From: a bacterium
GTDB taxonomy: Bacteria > Patescibacteriota > Minisyncoccia > Phycocordibacterales > Phycocordibacteraceae
Reading direction: 5' to 3'
NCBI GenBank assembly: GCA_021782685.1
Contig: JAJXUQ010000010.1
Span: 1 to 12,060, forward strand
Length of the DNA stretch: 12,060 nt
The notes under the pieces were generated by a model. It made no database searches. It saw nothing but the letters and a program-made list of their open reading frames with translations, and was not told where the DNA came from. Position numbers and translations under genes: made by a program. Positions 6,978 through 12,060 of this stretch are shown piece by piece (position 1 is the stretch's first letter; the number at the start of each line of letters is the position of its first letter).

Positions 6978-7006
6978 TTGCACTTGCATCGGAAGTGTAT
7001 TATAAA
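6978..7006 (+). promoter_or_regulatory. Sigma-70-like promoter of the lipoprotein gene
   Basis: TTGCAC (6978-6983) and TATAAA (7001-7006) are separated by 17 bases, the best -35/-10 pair in the window. The start would fall near 7013, giving a leader of about 70 bases before ATG 7082. The leader contains a CCCGA-N7-TCGGG hairpin (7040-7056). The -10 is flanked by GAAGTG (6992-6997) and CACTTC (7008-7013), and GCACTT occurs at 6974, 6980 and 7007, so an operator is possible. Confidence 0.58.
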
Positions 7007-7069
7007 GCACTTCGGCAAGACGGTCTTTGGTATGCCTCGCCCGAGGGTTTGTCGGGTACTTAGATAGAG

Positions 7070-7074
7070 AAGGA
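7070..7074 (+). promoter_or_regulatory. Shine-Dalgarno of the lipoprotein gene
   Basis: AAGGA lies 7 bases before ATG 7082. It fixes the start and contrasts with most upstream genes in the window, which have no such site. Confidence 0.7.
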
Positions 7075-7081
7075 AGTCATC

Positions 7082-7681
7082 ATGATCTCGAAGTGGATTA
7101 CGCGAGGTTTCATCCTCGCGGGAGCGCCCCTGCTGCTCGGCGCGTGTGCCGCGACGTCGTTCAACGGATACGTGACGGCATCGCCGGAAGATGCGAAGCT
7201 CGTGCAACAGGGCGGATATTCTCCTGCGGCAACGGCGCAGATCGCCATAGTGCAAAATCCGGACTTCAACGGCGGAAAGATATCGCCGCGCGCGCTGAAG
7301 AAAATAGAAGAGTATTCGATTTCCTGCCAGCATCAGATTGATGCGCAGCTCGCCGGCCCCGGCCAGTCAGCGGCCAACGGCGCGGTACCATACGGGATTG
7401 CCGGTATGGGCGTCGGTCCCGCCGCGAAAGCGGCATTCGCCGGCGCGAGCGCGCACGCGTATGCGCTCTACGGAGGCATCGCGTATGTTTTGCCCGGAGC
7501 AGTGAACGGGCTTATCACCGGCTCTTATGCCATGGCATCGGCAAAAGGGACTTGCACGCGCGACTTCTGGGAGGACGTAGTCCATACGGACCCCGATTTC
7601 CGCGGTACCCATGTCGTGACGGTGTTCGCCGGGAAATCTGCCGGCAATTCGATACCGCCGGCGCTTCAGGGATCTCGATAA
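7082..7681 (+). CDS. Orphan lipoprotein with Gly/Ala-rich hydrophobic core
   Basis: A 199-residue protein of no family I recognise. The N-terminus is a lipoprotein signal: basic start (SKWITR), hydrophobic core (GFILAGAPLLL) and the lipobox LGAC, making Cys22 the predicted lipidated residue after signal peptidase II cleavage. The mature part has a linker-like region, then C82, a long Gly/Ala-rich hydrophobic segment (about 100-152; GVGPAAKAAFAGAS, ALYGGIAYVLPGAVNGLI) resembling a glycine-zipper hairpin, then C158 and a short polar C-terminus. C82 and C158 flank the hydrophobic segment and could form a disulfide. Gly-zipper segments in lipoproteins can oligomerise in membranes, but a function is not shown. 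It has its own promoter and SD upstream and a terminator 13 bases after the stop, so it is probably a monocistronic unit. Confidence 0.8.
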   Translation: MISKWITRGFILAGAPLLLGACAATSFNGYVTASPEDAKLVQQGGYSPAATAQIAIVQNPDFNGGKISPRALKKIEEYSISCQHQIDAQLAGPGQSAANGAVPYGIAGMGVGPAAKAAFAGASAHAYALYGGIAYVLPGAVNGLITGSYAMASAKGTCTRDFWEDVVHTDPDFRGTHVVTVFAGKSAGNSIPPALQGSR

Positions 7682-7693
7682 GAAACATTGTTC

Positions 7694-7745
7694 AGAACCG
7701 TACAACATCCGTTTAAGACGGACGCTGTACGGTTCTTTTATTTTT
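7694..7745 (+). terminator. Intrinsic terminator after the lipoprotein gene
   Basis: An 11-bp perfect stem (AGAACCGTACA at 7694-7704 with TGTACGGTTCT at 7726-7736) encloses an inner 5-bp stem (TCCGT/ACGGA, 7708-7712 and 7718-7722) and is followed by TTTTATTTTT. It separates the lipoprotein gene from tgt, whose ATG is 18 bases beyond the T-tract. Confidence 0.88.
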
Positions 7746-7762
7746 GTTACGGTATAGGGACG

Positions 7763-8995
7763 ATGAGCCCGATCTCATTTTCGATAGAAGAGCGCGCGCC
7801 ACGAAGCGGCGCGCGCGCGGGCGTCCTTTCTACGCCTCATGGCGTCATCCGCACTCCCGCCTTCGTGCCGGTGGGCACGAAGGCGAACGTCAAAGGGGTC
7901 TTGCCGCACGCGCTCACCGAGCTCGGTTCCGAGGTCGTCCTTGCGAACACCTACCATCTCTACTTGCAGCCGGGCGAGAAGACTGTGCGCGCTGCGGGCG
8001 GACTCGGGAAATTCATGGGCTGGCCGGGTCCTACAATGACCGATTCCGGCGGTTTCCAGGTCTTCTCGCTCGGCGCCGCTTTCGGCAAGGTCATCTCGAA
8101 ATTCGTACGAGAAGATGCGCCGCAAGAAGAGGCTGTCGCGGTCTATGACGAGAGCGTCGCGAGCCAGCACGGAGCGCTCGCGGTCATCGACGAGGAGGGC
8201 GTCTCATTCACCTCGCACCTTGACGGGTCGCTCCATCGCTTCACGCCGGAACGTTCCGTCGAGATACAGCACGCGCTCGGCGCGGATATGTTCTTCGCTT
8301 TTGACGAGTGCACCTCGCCGAGCGCGCCGTATGACTACCAGAAAGAAGCGATGGAACGCACGCATCGCTGGGCCGCGCGCAGTCTCAAGGCACATCGGCA
8401 GAACCTGGAGGCGAATAAGCGTCAGGCGCTCTTCGGCATCGTGCAGGGCGGCCGGCACGAAGACTTGCGCCGCGAGTCGGCACGCGAGATCGCGCGCCTC
8501 GGCTTCGACGGCATCGGCATCGGCGGCTCGTTCTCGAAAGAAGATATGCGCGGCGCCCTTTGTGCCGCGGTGGAAGAACTCCCGGAAGAGCTTCCGCGGC
8601 ACTTCCTTGGCATCGGCGAGCCGGGCGACATCCTCGAGGGCATCTCGCAGGGCATGGACCTCTTCGATTGCGTCGCCCCGACCCGTATCGGCAGGCACGG
8701 TTCCATCTATACGCGCCACGGCATCATCCATCTCCGGAACGGACAGTACAGAGACGATCTCACCCCGCTTTCTCACACAGGGCTCACGAGGTCTTACGCA
8801 GGCGGAGAGTTCACGCTGGCATACGTATCGCACCTCGTGCGCGCAGGCGAGCTGCTCGGTTCAGTCATCTGTTCGATGCACAATATCGGCTTCATTCTCG
8901 ATATGGTGAAGGGCGCACGTCAGGCCCTCCTTGAAGGGCGGTTCGATGAGTATCGCGCGGATTTCGTCGGCGCGTACTATCATTCCCATGGCTAA
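7763..8995 (+). CDS. tgt: tRNA-guanine(34) transglycosylase, lacking the zinc cysteines
   Basis: A 410-residue enzyme that exchanges G34 for preQ1 (or queuine) in the anticodon of tRNAs for Tyr, His, Asn and Asp. Core motifs are present: TPAFVPVGT near the start, TDSGGFQVFSL with general acid/base D94, DECTSP, LFGIVQGG, GGSFSKED, and GMDLFDCVAPTRIGR with nucleophile D302. Two features are unusual. First, residues 104-155 are about 30 longer than in E. coli Tgt. Second, the CxCxxC zinc ligands are absent: the matching stretch (337-350) reads SHTGLTRSYAGGEF, although the fourth ligand histidine is kept (H373 in MHN). No other frame supplies the cysteines, so this is not a frameshift. ATG 7763 is chosen because the open frame upstream (from TTG 7688) runs through the terminator. 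Only a weak TATAGG box precedes it. The stop overlaps the uvrB start. Confidence 0.9.
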   Translation: MSPISFSIEERAPRSGARAGVLSTPHGVIRTPAFVPVGTKANVKGVLPHALTELGSEVVLANTYHLYLQPGEKTVRAAGGLGKFMGWPGPTMTDSGGFQVFSLGAAFGKVISKFVREDAPQEEAVAVYDESVASQHGALAVIDEEGVSFTSHLDGSLHRFTPERSVEIQHALGADMFFAFDECTSPSAPYDYQKEAMERTHRWAARSLKAHRQNLEANKRQALFGIVQGGRHEDLRRESAREIARLGFDGIGIGGSFSKEDMRGALCAAVEELPEELPRHFLGIGEPGDILEGISQGMDLFDCVAPTRIGRHGSIYTRHGIIHLRNGQYRDDLTPLSHTGLTRSYAGGEFTLAYVSHLVRAGELLGSVICSMHNIGFILDMVKGARQALLEGRFDEYRADFVGAYYHSHG

Positions 8996-11039
8996 TTTCA
9001 AGCTTCATGCACCGTTCCCGCCGGCAGGCGACCAGCCGCAGGCGATAAGGAAGCTCAAAGAAGGGCTCCGGAAGGGCATGCATCATCAGACGCTTCTCGG
9101 CGTAACCGGCTCCGGCAAGACGTTCACGATGGCGAACGTCATCGCGGGTTTCGACAAGCCGACCCTCGTCCTCGCGCACAACAAGACGCTCGCGGCGCAG
9201 CTCGCGCAAGAGTACCGTGAATTCTTTCCTGAGAACGCGGTGCATTATTTCGTCTCGTACTACGACTATTATCAGCCGGAAGCGTATATCGCGCATTCGG
9301 ACACGTACATCGAGAAGGAAGCGATGATCAACGCCGAGATAGACCGCCTGCGTCATGCGGCGACGCAGGCGCTGCTCACGCGCAAGGACGTCATCATCGT
9401 CGCCTCGGTTTCGGCCATTTACGGTCTCGGTTCACCGGCAGAATACGAGAAGGTGCATCTGAAGATCTCGGTGGGGGGAGCGGGGAGCCGTGCGGAGCTC
9501 ATCCGGAAGCTCGTCGGCATTTATTTCGAGCGGACGAACGCCGATCTTTCTCCCGGGCAGTTGCGAGCAGTGGGGAATTCGCTCGAGTTCGTGCCGGTCA
9601 ACGAGCACGTCATGTATCGCGTCTCGTTTGACGGGGAGACGATAGCGCACATCGACCAGCTCGATCCGGTCTCGCGGGCAAAGGTCGCCGAGCCGGAATC
9701 GGTCTTCGTCTTTCCGGCACGGCACTTCGTCACGAGCGAGGAAGAGCGCGCTCGCGCGCTCGAAGACATCAAGCTCGAACTCGAAGAACAGCTTGCGCGG
9801 TTCAAGCGCGAAGAGAAGCCGCTCGAAGCCGAACGTTTGAAGCGCCGCACGCTCCACGATATCGCGCTCATCCGCGAACTCGGTTATACGAACGGCATCG
9901 AGAACTACTCCCGCCATTTCGACGGAAGGAAGCCGGGGCAGCCGCCCTTCACGCTCCTTTCGTATTTCCCGCATGCGAAAGACGGTTCGCCGGACTTCCT
10001 CACCGTCATTGACGAGTCGCACGTGACCGTCCCGCAGATAGGCGGCATGTATGCGGGCGACAGGTCACGCAAGGACAATCTCGTCGAGTACGGTTTCCGC
10101 CTCCCTTCGGCGCGCGACAATCGCCCGCTTACGTTCGAAGAATTCGAAGAGCGAATCGGACAAGTCGTGTATACGAGTGCGACGCCGGGGGCATACGAAC
10201 AGGCGCATGCCGAACAGGTAGTGGAACAGATCATCCGTCCGACAGGCCTCGTCGATCCCGAGCTTACCGTGCGTCCCGTCGTCGAGACCGGGAATTATCC
10301 GGGGCAGATCGCCGACTTCGTGCACGAAGCGGAACAAACCATCACGCGCGGCGGCCGCGCCCTCGCGACCACGCTCACGAAACAGATGACAGAAGACCTT
10401 TCCGCGTTCTTGCGCGCGCGAGGATTGAAGGCCGAGTATCTTCATTCGGATGTAAAGACGATAGACCGCATCGATATCCTGACCAATTTCCGAAAGGGGG
10501 CATTTGACATACTCGTTGGCGTGAATCTTTTGCGCGAGGGTCTCGACTTGCCGGAAGTGGAGCTCGTCGGAATCCTCGACGCCGACAAAGAAGGGTTCCT
10601 CCGCAGCGAGACATCGCTCATCCAGACTATCGGGCGTGCTGCGCGGAACGTCTCAGGACGCGTCCTCCTGTATGCTGATGTCATGACGGGCTCTCTTGAG
10701 CGCGCGATTTCGGAAACGAACCGCCGCCGCGCGTTGCAACTCGCTTATAATAAGAAACACGGCATCACTCCCCGGACGATCAAGAAGGAGATCAGAGACA
10801 TCGCTGCTTCGATGCGCAGCGAACATCAGAAGACGATCGATGAGCTTCTTATCCTCGATGCGCTTGCCTATAAAGATGATCCGAAAGCATTCATCAAGCG
10901 TAAGCGGGAAGAGATGTCCGAGGCGGTGGAACGGCTCGATTTCGAAACCGCGGCACTCATCCGCGACGAGATCTATAAGCTGGAAGGTACGGGTCCGAAG
11001 AAGAAGTCGCGCGCCCGCAAGGCGCTTTCCGGTATCTAA
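8988..11039 (+). CDS. uvrB: UvrABC excinuclease subunit B (damage-verification helicase)
   Basis: A 683-residue UvrB, full length for the family. UvrB is loaded by UvrA at DNA lesions, verifies damage with its beta-hairpin and recruits the UvrC nuclease. Visible motifs: N-terminal FPPAGDQPQAI, Walker A GVTGSGKT (38-45), the beta-hairpin tyrosines in YYDYYQPEAY (91-100), ENYSRHFDGR, motif II DESH (342-345) with the following IGGMYAGDRSRK, LHSDVKTIDR, NLLREGLDLPEV, motif VI QTIGRAARN (546-554), and a C-terminal UVR domain (about 637-672, FETAALIRDEIYKLE) for UvrC contact. The ATG at 8988 lies inside the tgt stop region (ATGGCTAA), an 8-base overlap; an upstream in-frame start at 8931 would add 19 residues with no counterpart in UvrB. 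No SD precedes it, but TACTAT (8975-8980) lies 7 bases upstream. Confidence 0.98.
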   Translation: MANFKLHAPFPPAGDQPQAIRKLKEGLRKGMHHQTLLGVTGSGKTFTMANVIAGFDKPTLVLAHNKTLAAQLAQEYREFFPENAVHYFVSYYDYYQPEAYIAHSDTYIEKEAMINAEIDRLRHAATQALLTRKDVIIVASVSAIYGLGSPAEYEKVHLKISVGGAGSRAELIRKLVGIYFERTNADLSPGQLRAVGNSLEFVPVNEHVMYRVSFDGETIAHIDQLDPVSRAKVAEPESVFVFPARHFVTSEEERARALEDIKLELEEQLARFKREEKPLEAERLKRRTLHDIALIRELGYTNGIENYSRHFDGRKPGQPPFTLLSYFPHAKDGSPDFLTVIDESHVTVPQIGGMYAGDRSRKDNLVEYGFRLPSARDNRPLTFEEFEERIGQVVYTSATPGAYEQAHAEQVVEQIIRPTGLVDPELTVRPVVETGNYPGQIADFVHEAEQTITRGGRALATTLTKQMTEDLSAFLRARGLKAEYLHSDVKTIDRIDILTNFRKGAFDILVGVNLLREGLDLPEVELVGILDADKEGFLRSETSLIQTIGRAARNVSGRVLLYADVMTGSLERAISETNRRRALQLAYNKKHGITPRTIKKEIRDIAASMRSEHQKTIDELLILDALAYKDDPKAFIKRKREEMSEAVERLDFETAALIRDEIYKLEGTGPKKKSRARKALSGI

Positions 11040-11068
11040 AAAAACAAAAGGCCCGCTTTCGCGAGCCT
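11037..11068 (-). terminator. Intrinsic terminator of the minus-strand membrane-protein gene
   Basis: On the minus strand the sequence reads GGCTCGC-GAAA-GCGGGCC followed by TTTTGTTTTTTT. The 7-bp stem contains one G-U wobble and closes on a GAAA tetraloop. On the plus strand the same position is a C-A mismatch and no T-tract follows, so it should act for the minus-strand gene, whose stop is 7 bases before the stem. The T-tract overlaps the uvrB stop codon. Confidence 0.85.
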
Positions 11069-11073
11069 GGGAA

Positions 11074-11832
11074 TCACCTCCAGTCATTCTCTACCATCTC
11101 TGTCGTCTCTGTTCCGATAGGGATTTTGTGGCAGATTTTTCCATGCAAGACCTCCCACGCTTTTCGTAATCTTACGCCGTTCGTCTTGACAAGCAGTATG
11201 ACCGCAAGAGAGAGGATTATTCCGGCGACACCACCGGCTAGTATAGGGAAGGATATCCTGGCGGCATGGCGAAGGATGGGTTGTCCGTGCCGGAAAGTCA
11301 TCCAGAGCAACCATCCAAGCATCGCCCACACGAAAGGTTTAATCCTCGTGAAGGGAATAATCCCGTCTATGCGATACCCGTCATCTATTCTCGAGAAGAG
11401 CCCTTCGTTGAAGTAACGGAAAACGCATCGAAGGTTTAATCGTTCTCGTCTAGAAGAACGAATATCTCCTCTATAGCGCGTCAGGAGGACGTATTTCCCA
11501 AGAAAGAGGGGAGCGAATAGCCAATGAGTCAATAGTCTGATCGAGGCTATAACGGTTAATATACCCCAAGTATAAGTCCAGAGGATTGCGACCCCGACCC
11601 ACTTCGCCGGAGAAAGAGAAAGTCTCAACCAGTATGAACAGGTTTCTTTGGGTAAATCCGTTTCGTAAGGATAGTAGACGAGACACCCGTGCCACGTTTC
11701 CGTATCGCGAATGTCTCCGTAGAGTTCTTTTATTCCGGCCACGACAAACGCACAGAACGCCGCCCAGACAAGACAAGCAGTTAGTGTGCCAAGCGCTACC
11801 CATCCGACGATAACCCATGTCGAGATATCCAT
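11074..11832 (-). CDS. Unknown multi-pass membrane protein
   Basis: A 252-residue protein I cannot assign to a family. Hydrophobic segments lie at about 6-33 (VIVGWVALGTLTACLVWAAF), 77-97 (WVGVAILWTYTWGILTVIA), 100-115, 168-182 (FVWAMLGWLLWMTF) and 195-215 (FPILAGGVAGIILSLAVILL), so four or five spans. Between them is a soluble loop with many Arg and Tyr residues (about 119-165). The protein is rich in Trp. Base composition looks lower in G+C than the neighbours: one hand-counted block, 11401-11460, has 27 of 60 G+C. Together with its classical SD, own promoter region and terminator, this suggests a self-contained, possibly transferred gene (inference). It converges on uvrB with 34 bases between stops. 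Confidence 0.75.
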   Translation of the reverse strand: MDISTWVIVGWVALGTLTACLVWAAFCAFVVAGIKELYGDIRDTETWHGCLVYYPYETDLPKETCSYWLRLSLSPAKWVGVAILWTYTWGILTVIASIRLLTHWLFAPLFLGKYVLLTRYRGDIRSSRRERLNLRCVFRYFNEGLFSRIDDGYRIDGIIPFTRIKPFVWAMLGWLLWMTFRHGQPILRHAARISFPILAGGVAGIILSLAVILLVKTNGVRLRKAWEVLHGKICHKIPIGTETTEMVENDWR

Positions 11833-11839
11833 AATCCAA

Positions 11840-11846
11840 CCTCCTC
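11840..11846 (-). promoter_or_regulatory. Shine-Dalgarno of the minus-strand membrane protein
   Basis: GAGGAGG on the minus strand lies 7 bases before ATG 11832. It is the strongest SD in the window and fixes the start. Confidence 0.85.
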
Positions 11847-11865
11847 TTGAATGTTTGAAAGATCG

Positions 11866-11890
11866 TTCGGCACAAAGGGAATGTGTCGAA
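11866..11890. repeat. Imperfect inverted repeat upstream of the membrane-protein gene
   Basis: TTCGGCACA (11866-11874) and TGTGTCGAA (11882-11890) match at 8 of 9 positions as a dyad, with a 7-base spacer. It lies between the candidate promoter and the SD of the minus-strand gene. It could be an operator or a leader hairpin. The one mismatch becomes a G-U pair only in plus-strand RNA, which slightly favours a DNA site or a plus transcript. Confidence 0.5.
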
Positions 11891-11901
11891 TTCCTGCGGA
11901 G

Positions 11902-11929
11902 AATTTAGCACGATACTGGCTAAAGTAAA
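11902..11929 (-). promoter_or_regulatory. Candidate promoter of the minus-strand membrane protein
   Basis: On the minus strand TTTACT (11929-11924) and TAAATT (11907-11902) are 16 bases apart. Both boxes are partial matches to the sigma-70 consensus. The resulting leader of about 60 bases would contain the inverted repeat and the SD. Confidence 0.35.
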
Positions 11930-11994
11930 GAGCTTTGCTCCGAGAAGCGGAACACATGAGTTTTTGAGACAGGGTAAGGATTTTTGCCGGATTA

Positions 11995-12003
11995 TGGTAT
12001 AAA
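11995..12003 (+). promoter_or_regulatory. Extended -10 promoter for a rightward gene
   Basis: TGG-TATAAA is a strong extended -10 box. A start near 12010 would place the hairpin at 12013-12032 at the very 5' end of the transcript, ahead of the ATG at 12041. Confidence 0.5.
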
Positions 12004-12012
12004 TAAGCCGTA

Positions 12013-12032
12013 CCTGCCCCGCCACGGGCAGG
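12013..12032 (+). repeat. 7-bp G+C-rich hairpin covering a possible Shine-Dalgarno
   Basis: CCTGCCC and GGGCAGG form a perfect 7-bp stem with a 6-base loop. The right arm ends in AGG, and AGGA (12030-12033) is the only SD-like sequence before ATG 12041, so the stem could mask it. There is no T-tract, so it is not a terminator. It may alternatively be a copy of a dispersed palindromic repeat. Confidence 0.55.
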
Positions 12033-12040
12033 AATTGCGC

Positions 12041-12060
12041 ATGGCGAGACATACCAAGAA
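12041..12060 (+). CDS. Possible 5' end of a rightward gene cut by the window edge
   Basis: ATG 12041 begins the peptide MARHTK before the window ends. It has AGGA seven bases upstream and an extended -10 box about 38 bases upstream, which together suggest a genuine start. Six complete codons are too few to name a product. Confidence 0.35.

Noticed and set aside
6974..7080. tRNA or small RNA gene in the gap before the lipoprotein
   Set aside because: No cloverleaf arms or T-loop consensus could be found; the gap is better explained by a promoter and leader.
7688..7762. Upstream TTG start for tgt
   Set aside because: These 25 codons are encoded by the terminator hairpin and T-tract of the preceding gene and have no counterpart in Tgt.
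8740..8830. Frameshift as the cause of the missing Tgt cysteines
   Set aside because: All three forward frames were read through this stretch; no cysteine codons appear in CxCxxC spacing, and flanking conserved sequence stays in one frame.
11046..11070. Terminator for uvrB on the plus strand
   Set aside because: The stem has a C-A mismatch in plus-strand RNA and is followed by GGGAATCACC, not a T-tract; the features fit the minus strand.

Overview
The window looks like part of a Candidate Phyla Radiation (Patescibacteria, probably Parcubacteria-like) chromosome. The evidence is indirect: a TraG/DUF87-type ATPase with a long CPR-style N-terminal region, a small DUF5663-like helical protein, many single-membrane-span proteins of unknown function, compact gene packing, fairly high G+C, and several genes that start 6-8 bases after a TATACT-type -10 box with no Shine-Dalgarno sequence. 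The genetic code appears standard. I found no rRNA, tRNA or CRISPR array. The assignment is inference from gene style, not from a phylogenetic marker comparison.

Layout. The left edge (1-60, minus) probably holds the start of a gene running out of the window. A small four-helix membrane protein of the phage-holin-4/YvlD type follows (110-445, plus). It converges on, and overlaps by 42 bases, a DedA-family membrane protein (404-1063, minus). DedA is divergent from a 924-residue ATPase (1087-3861, plus); the two starts are only 23 bases apart and share a palindromic AGTATACT element that gives a -10 box on both strands. The ATPase is followed after 3 bases by a 752-residue protein of unknown function with one membrane span (3865-6123). 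The first 115 bases of that gene, apart from its initial A, are repeated perfectly 324 bases downstream. Next come a DUF5663-like protein (6147-6443), a membrane-anchored FKBP prolyl isomerase (6458-6973), and an orphan lipoprotein with its own sigma-70-like promoter and Shine-Dalgarno (7082-7681), closed by a strong intrinsic terminator. A tRNA-guanine transglycosylase (tgt, 7763-8995) and the nucleotide-excision-repair helicase uvrB (8988-11039) overlap by 8 bases. The right end holds a lower-G+C, minus-strand multi-pass membrane protein (11074-11832) with its own terminator and a classical Shine-Dalgarno. A control region follows, with what may be the first codons of another plus-strand gene at 12041.

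How it works together. The ATPase and its downstream membrane protein look like a two-gene operon for a membrane-associated DNA- or protein-handling machine (inference). FKBP and the lipoprotein are envelope or extracytoplasmic proteins; tgt and uvrB are housekeeping tRNA modification and DNA repair. The most notable points are a Tgt that lacks the three zinc-binding cysteines of its family, the perfect N-terminal duplication in the 752-residue protein, the symmetric divergent promoter, and the mixture of apparently leaderless and SD-led genes.
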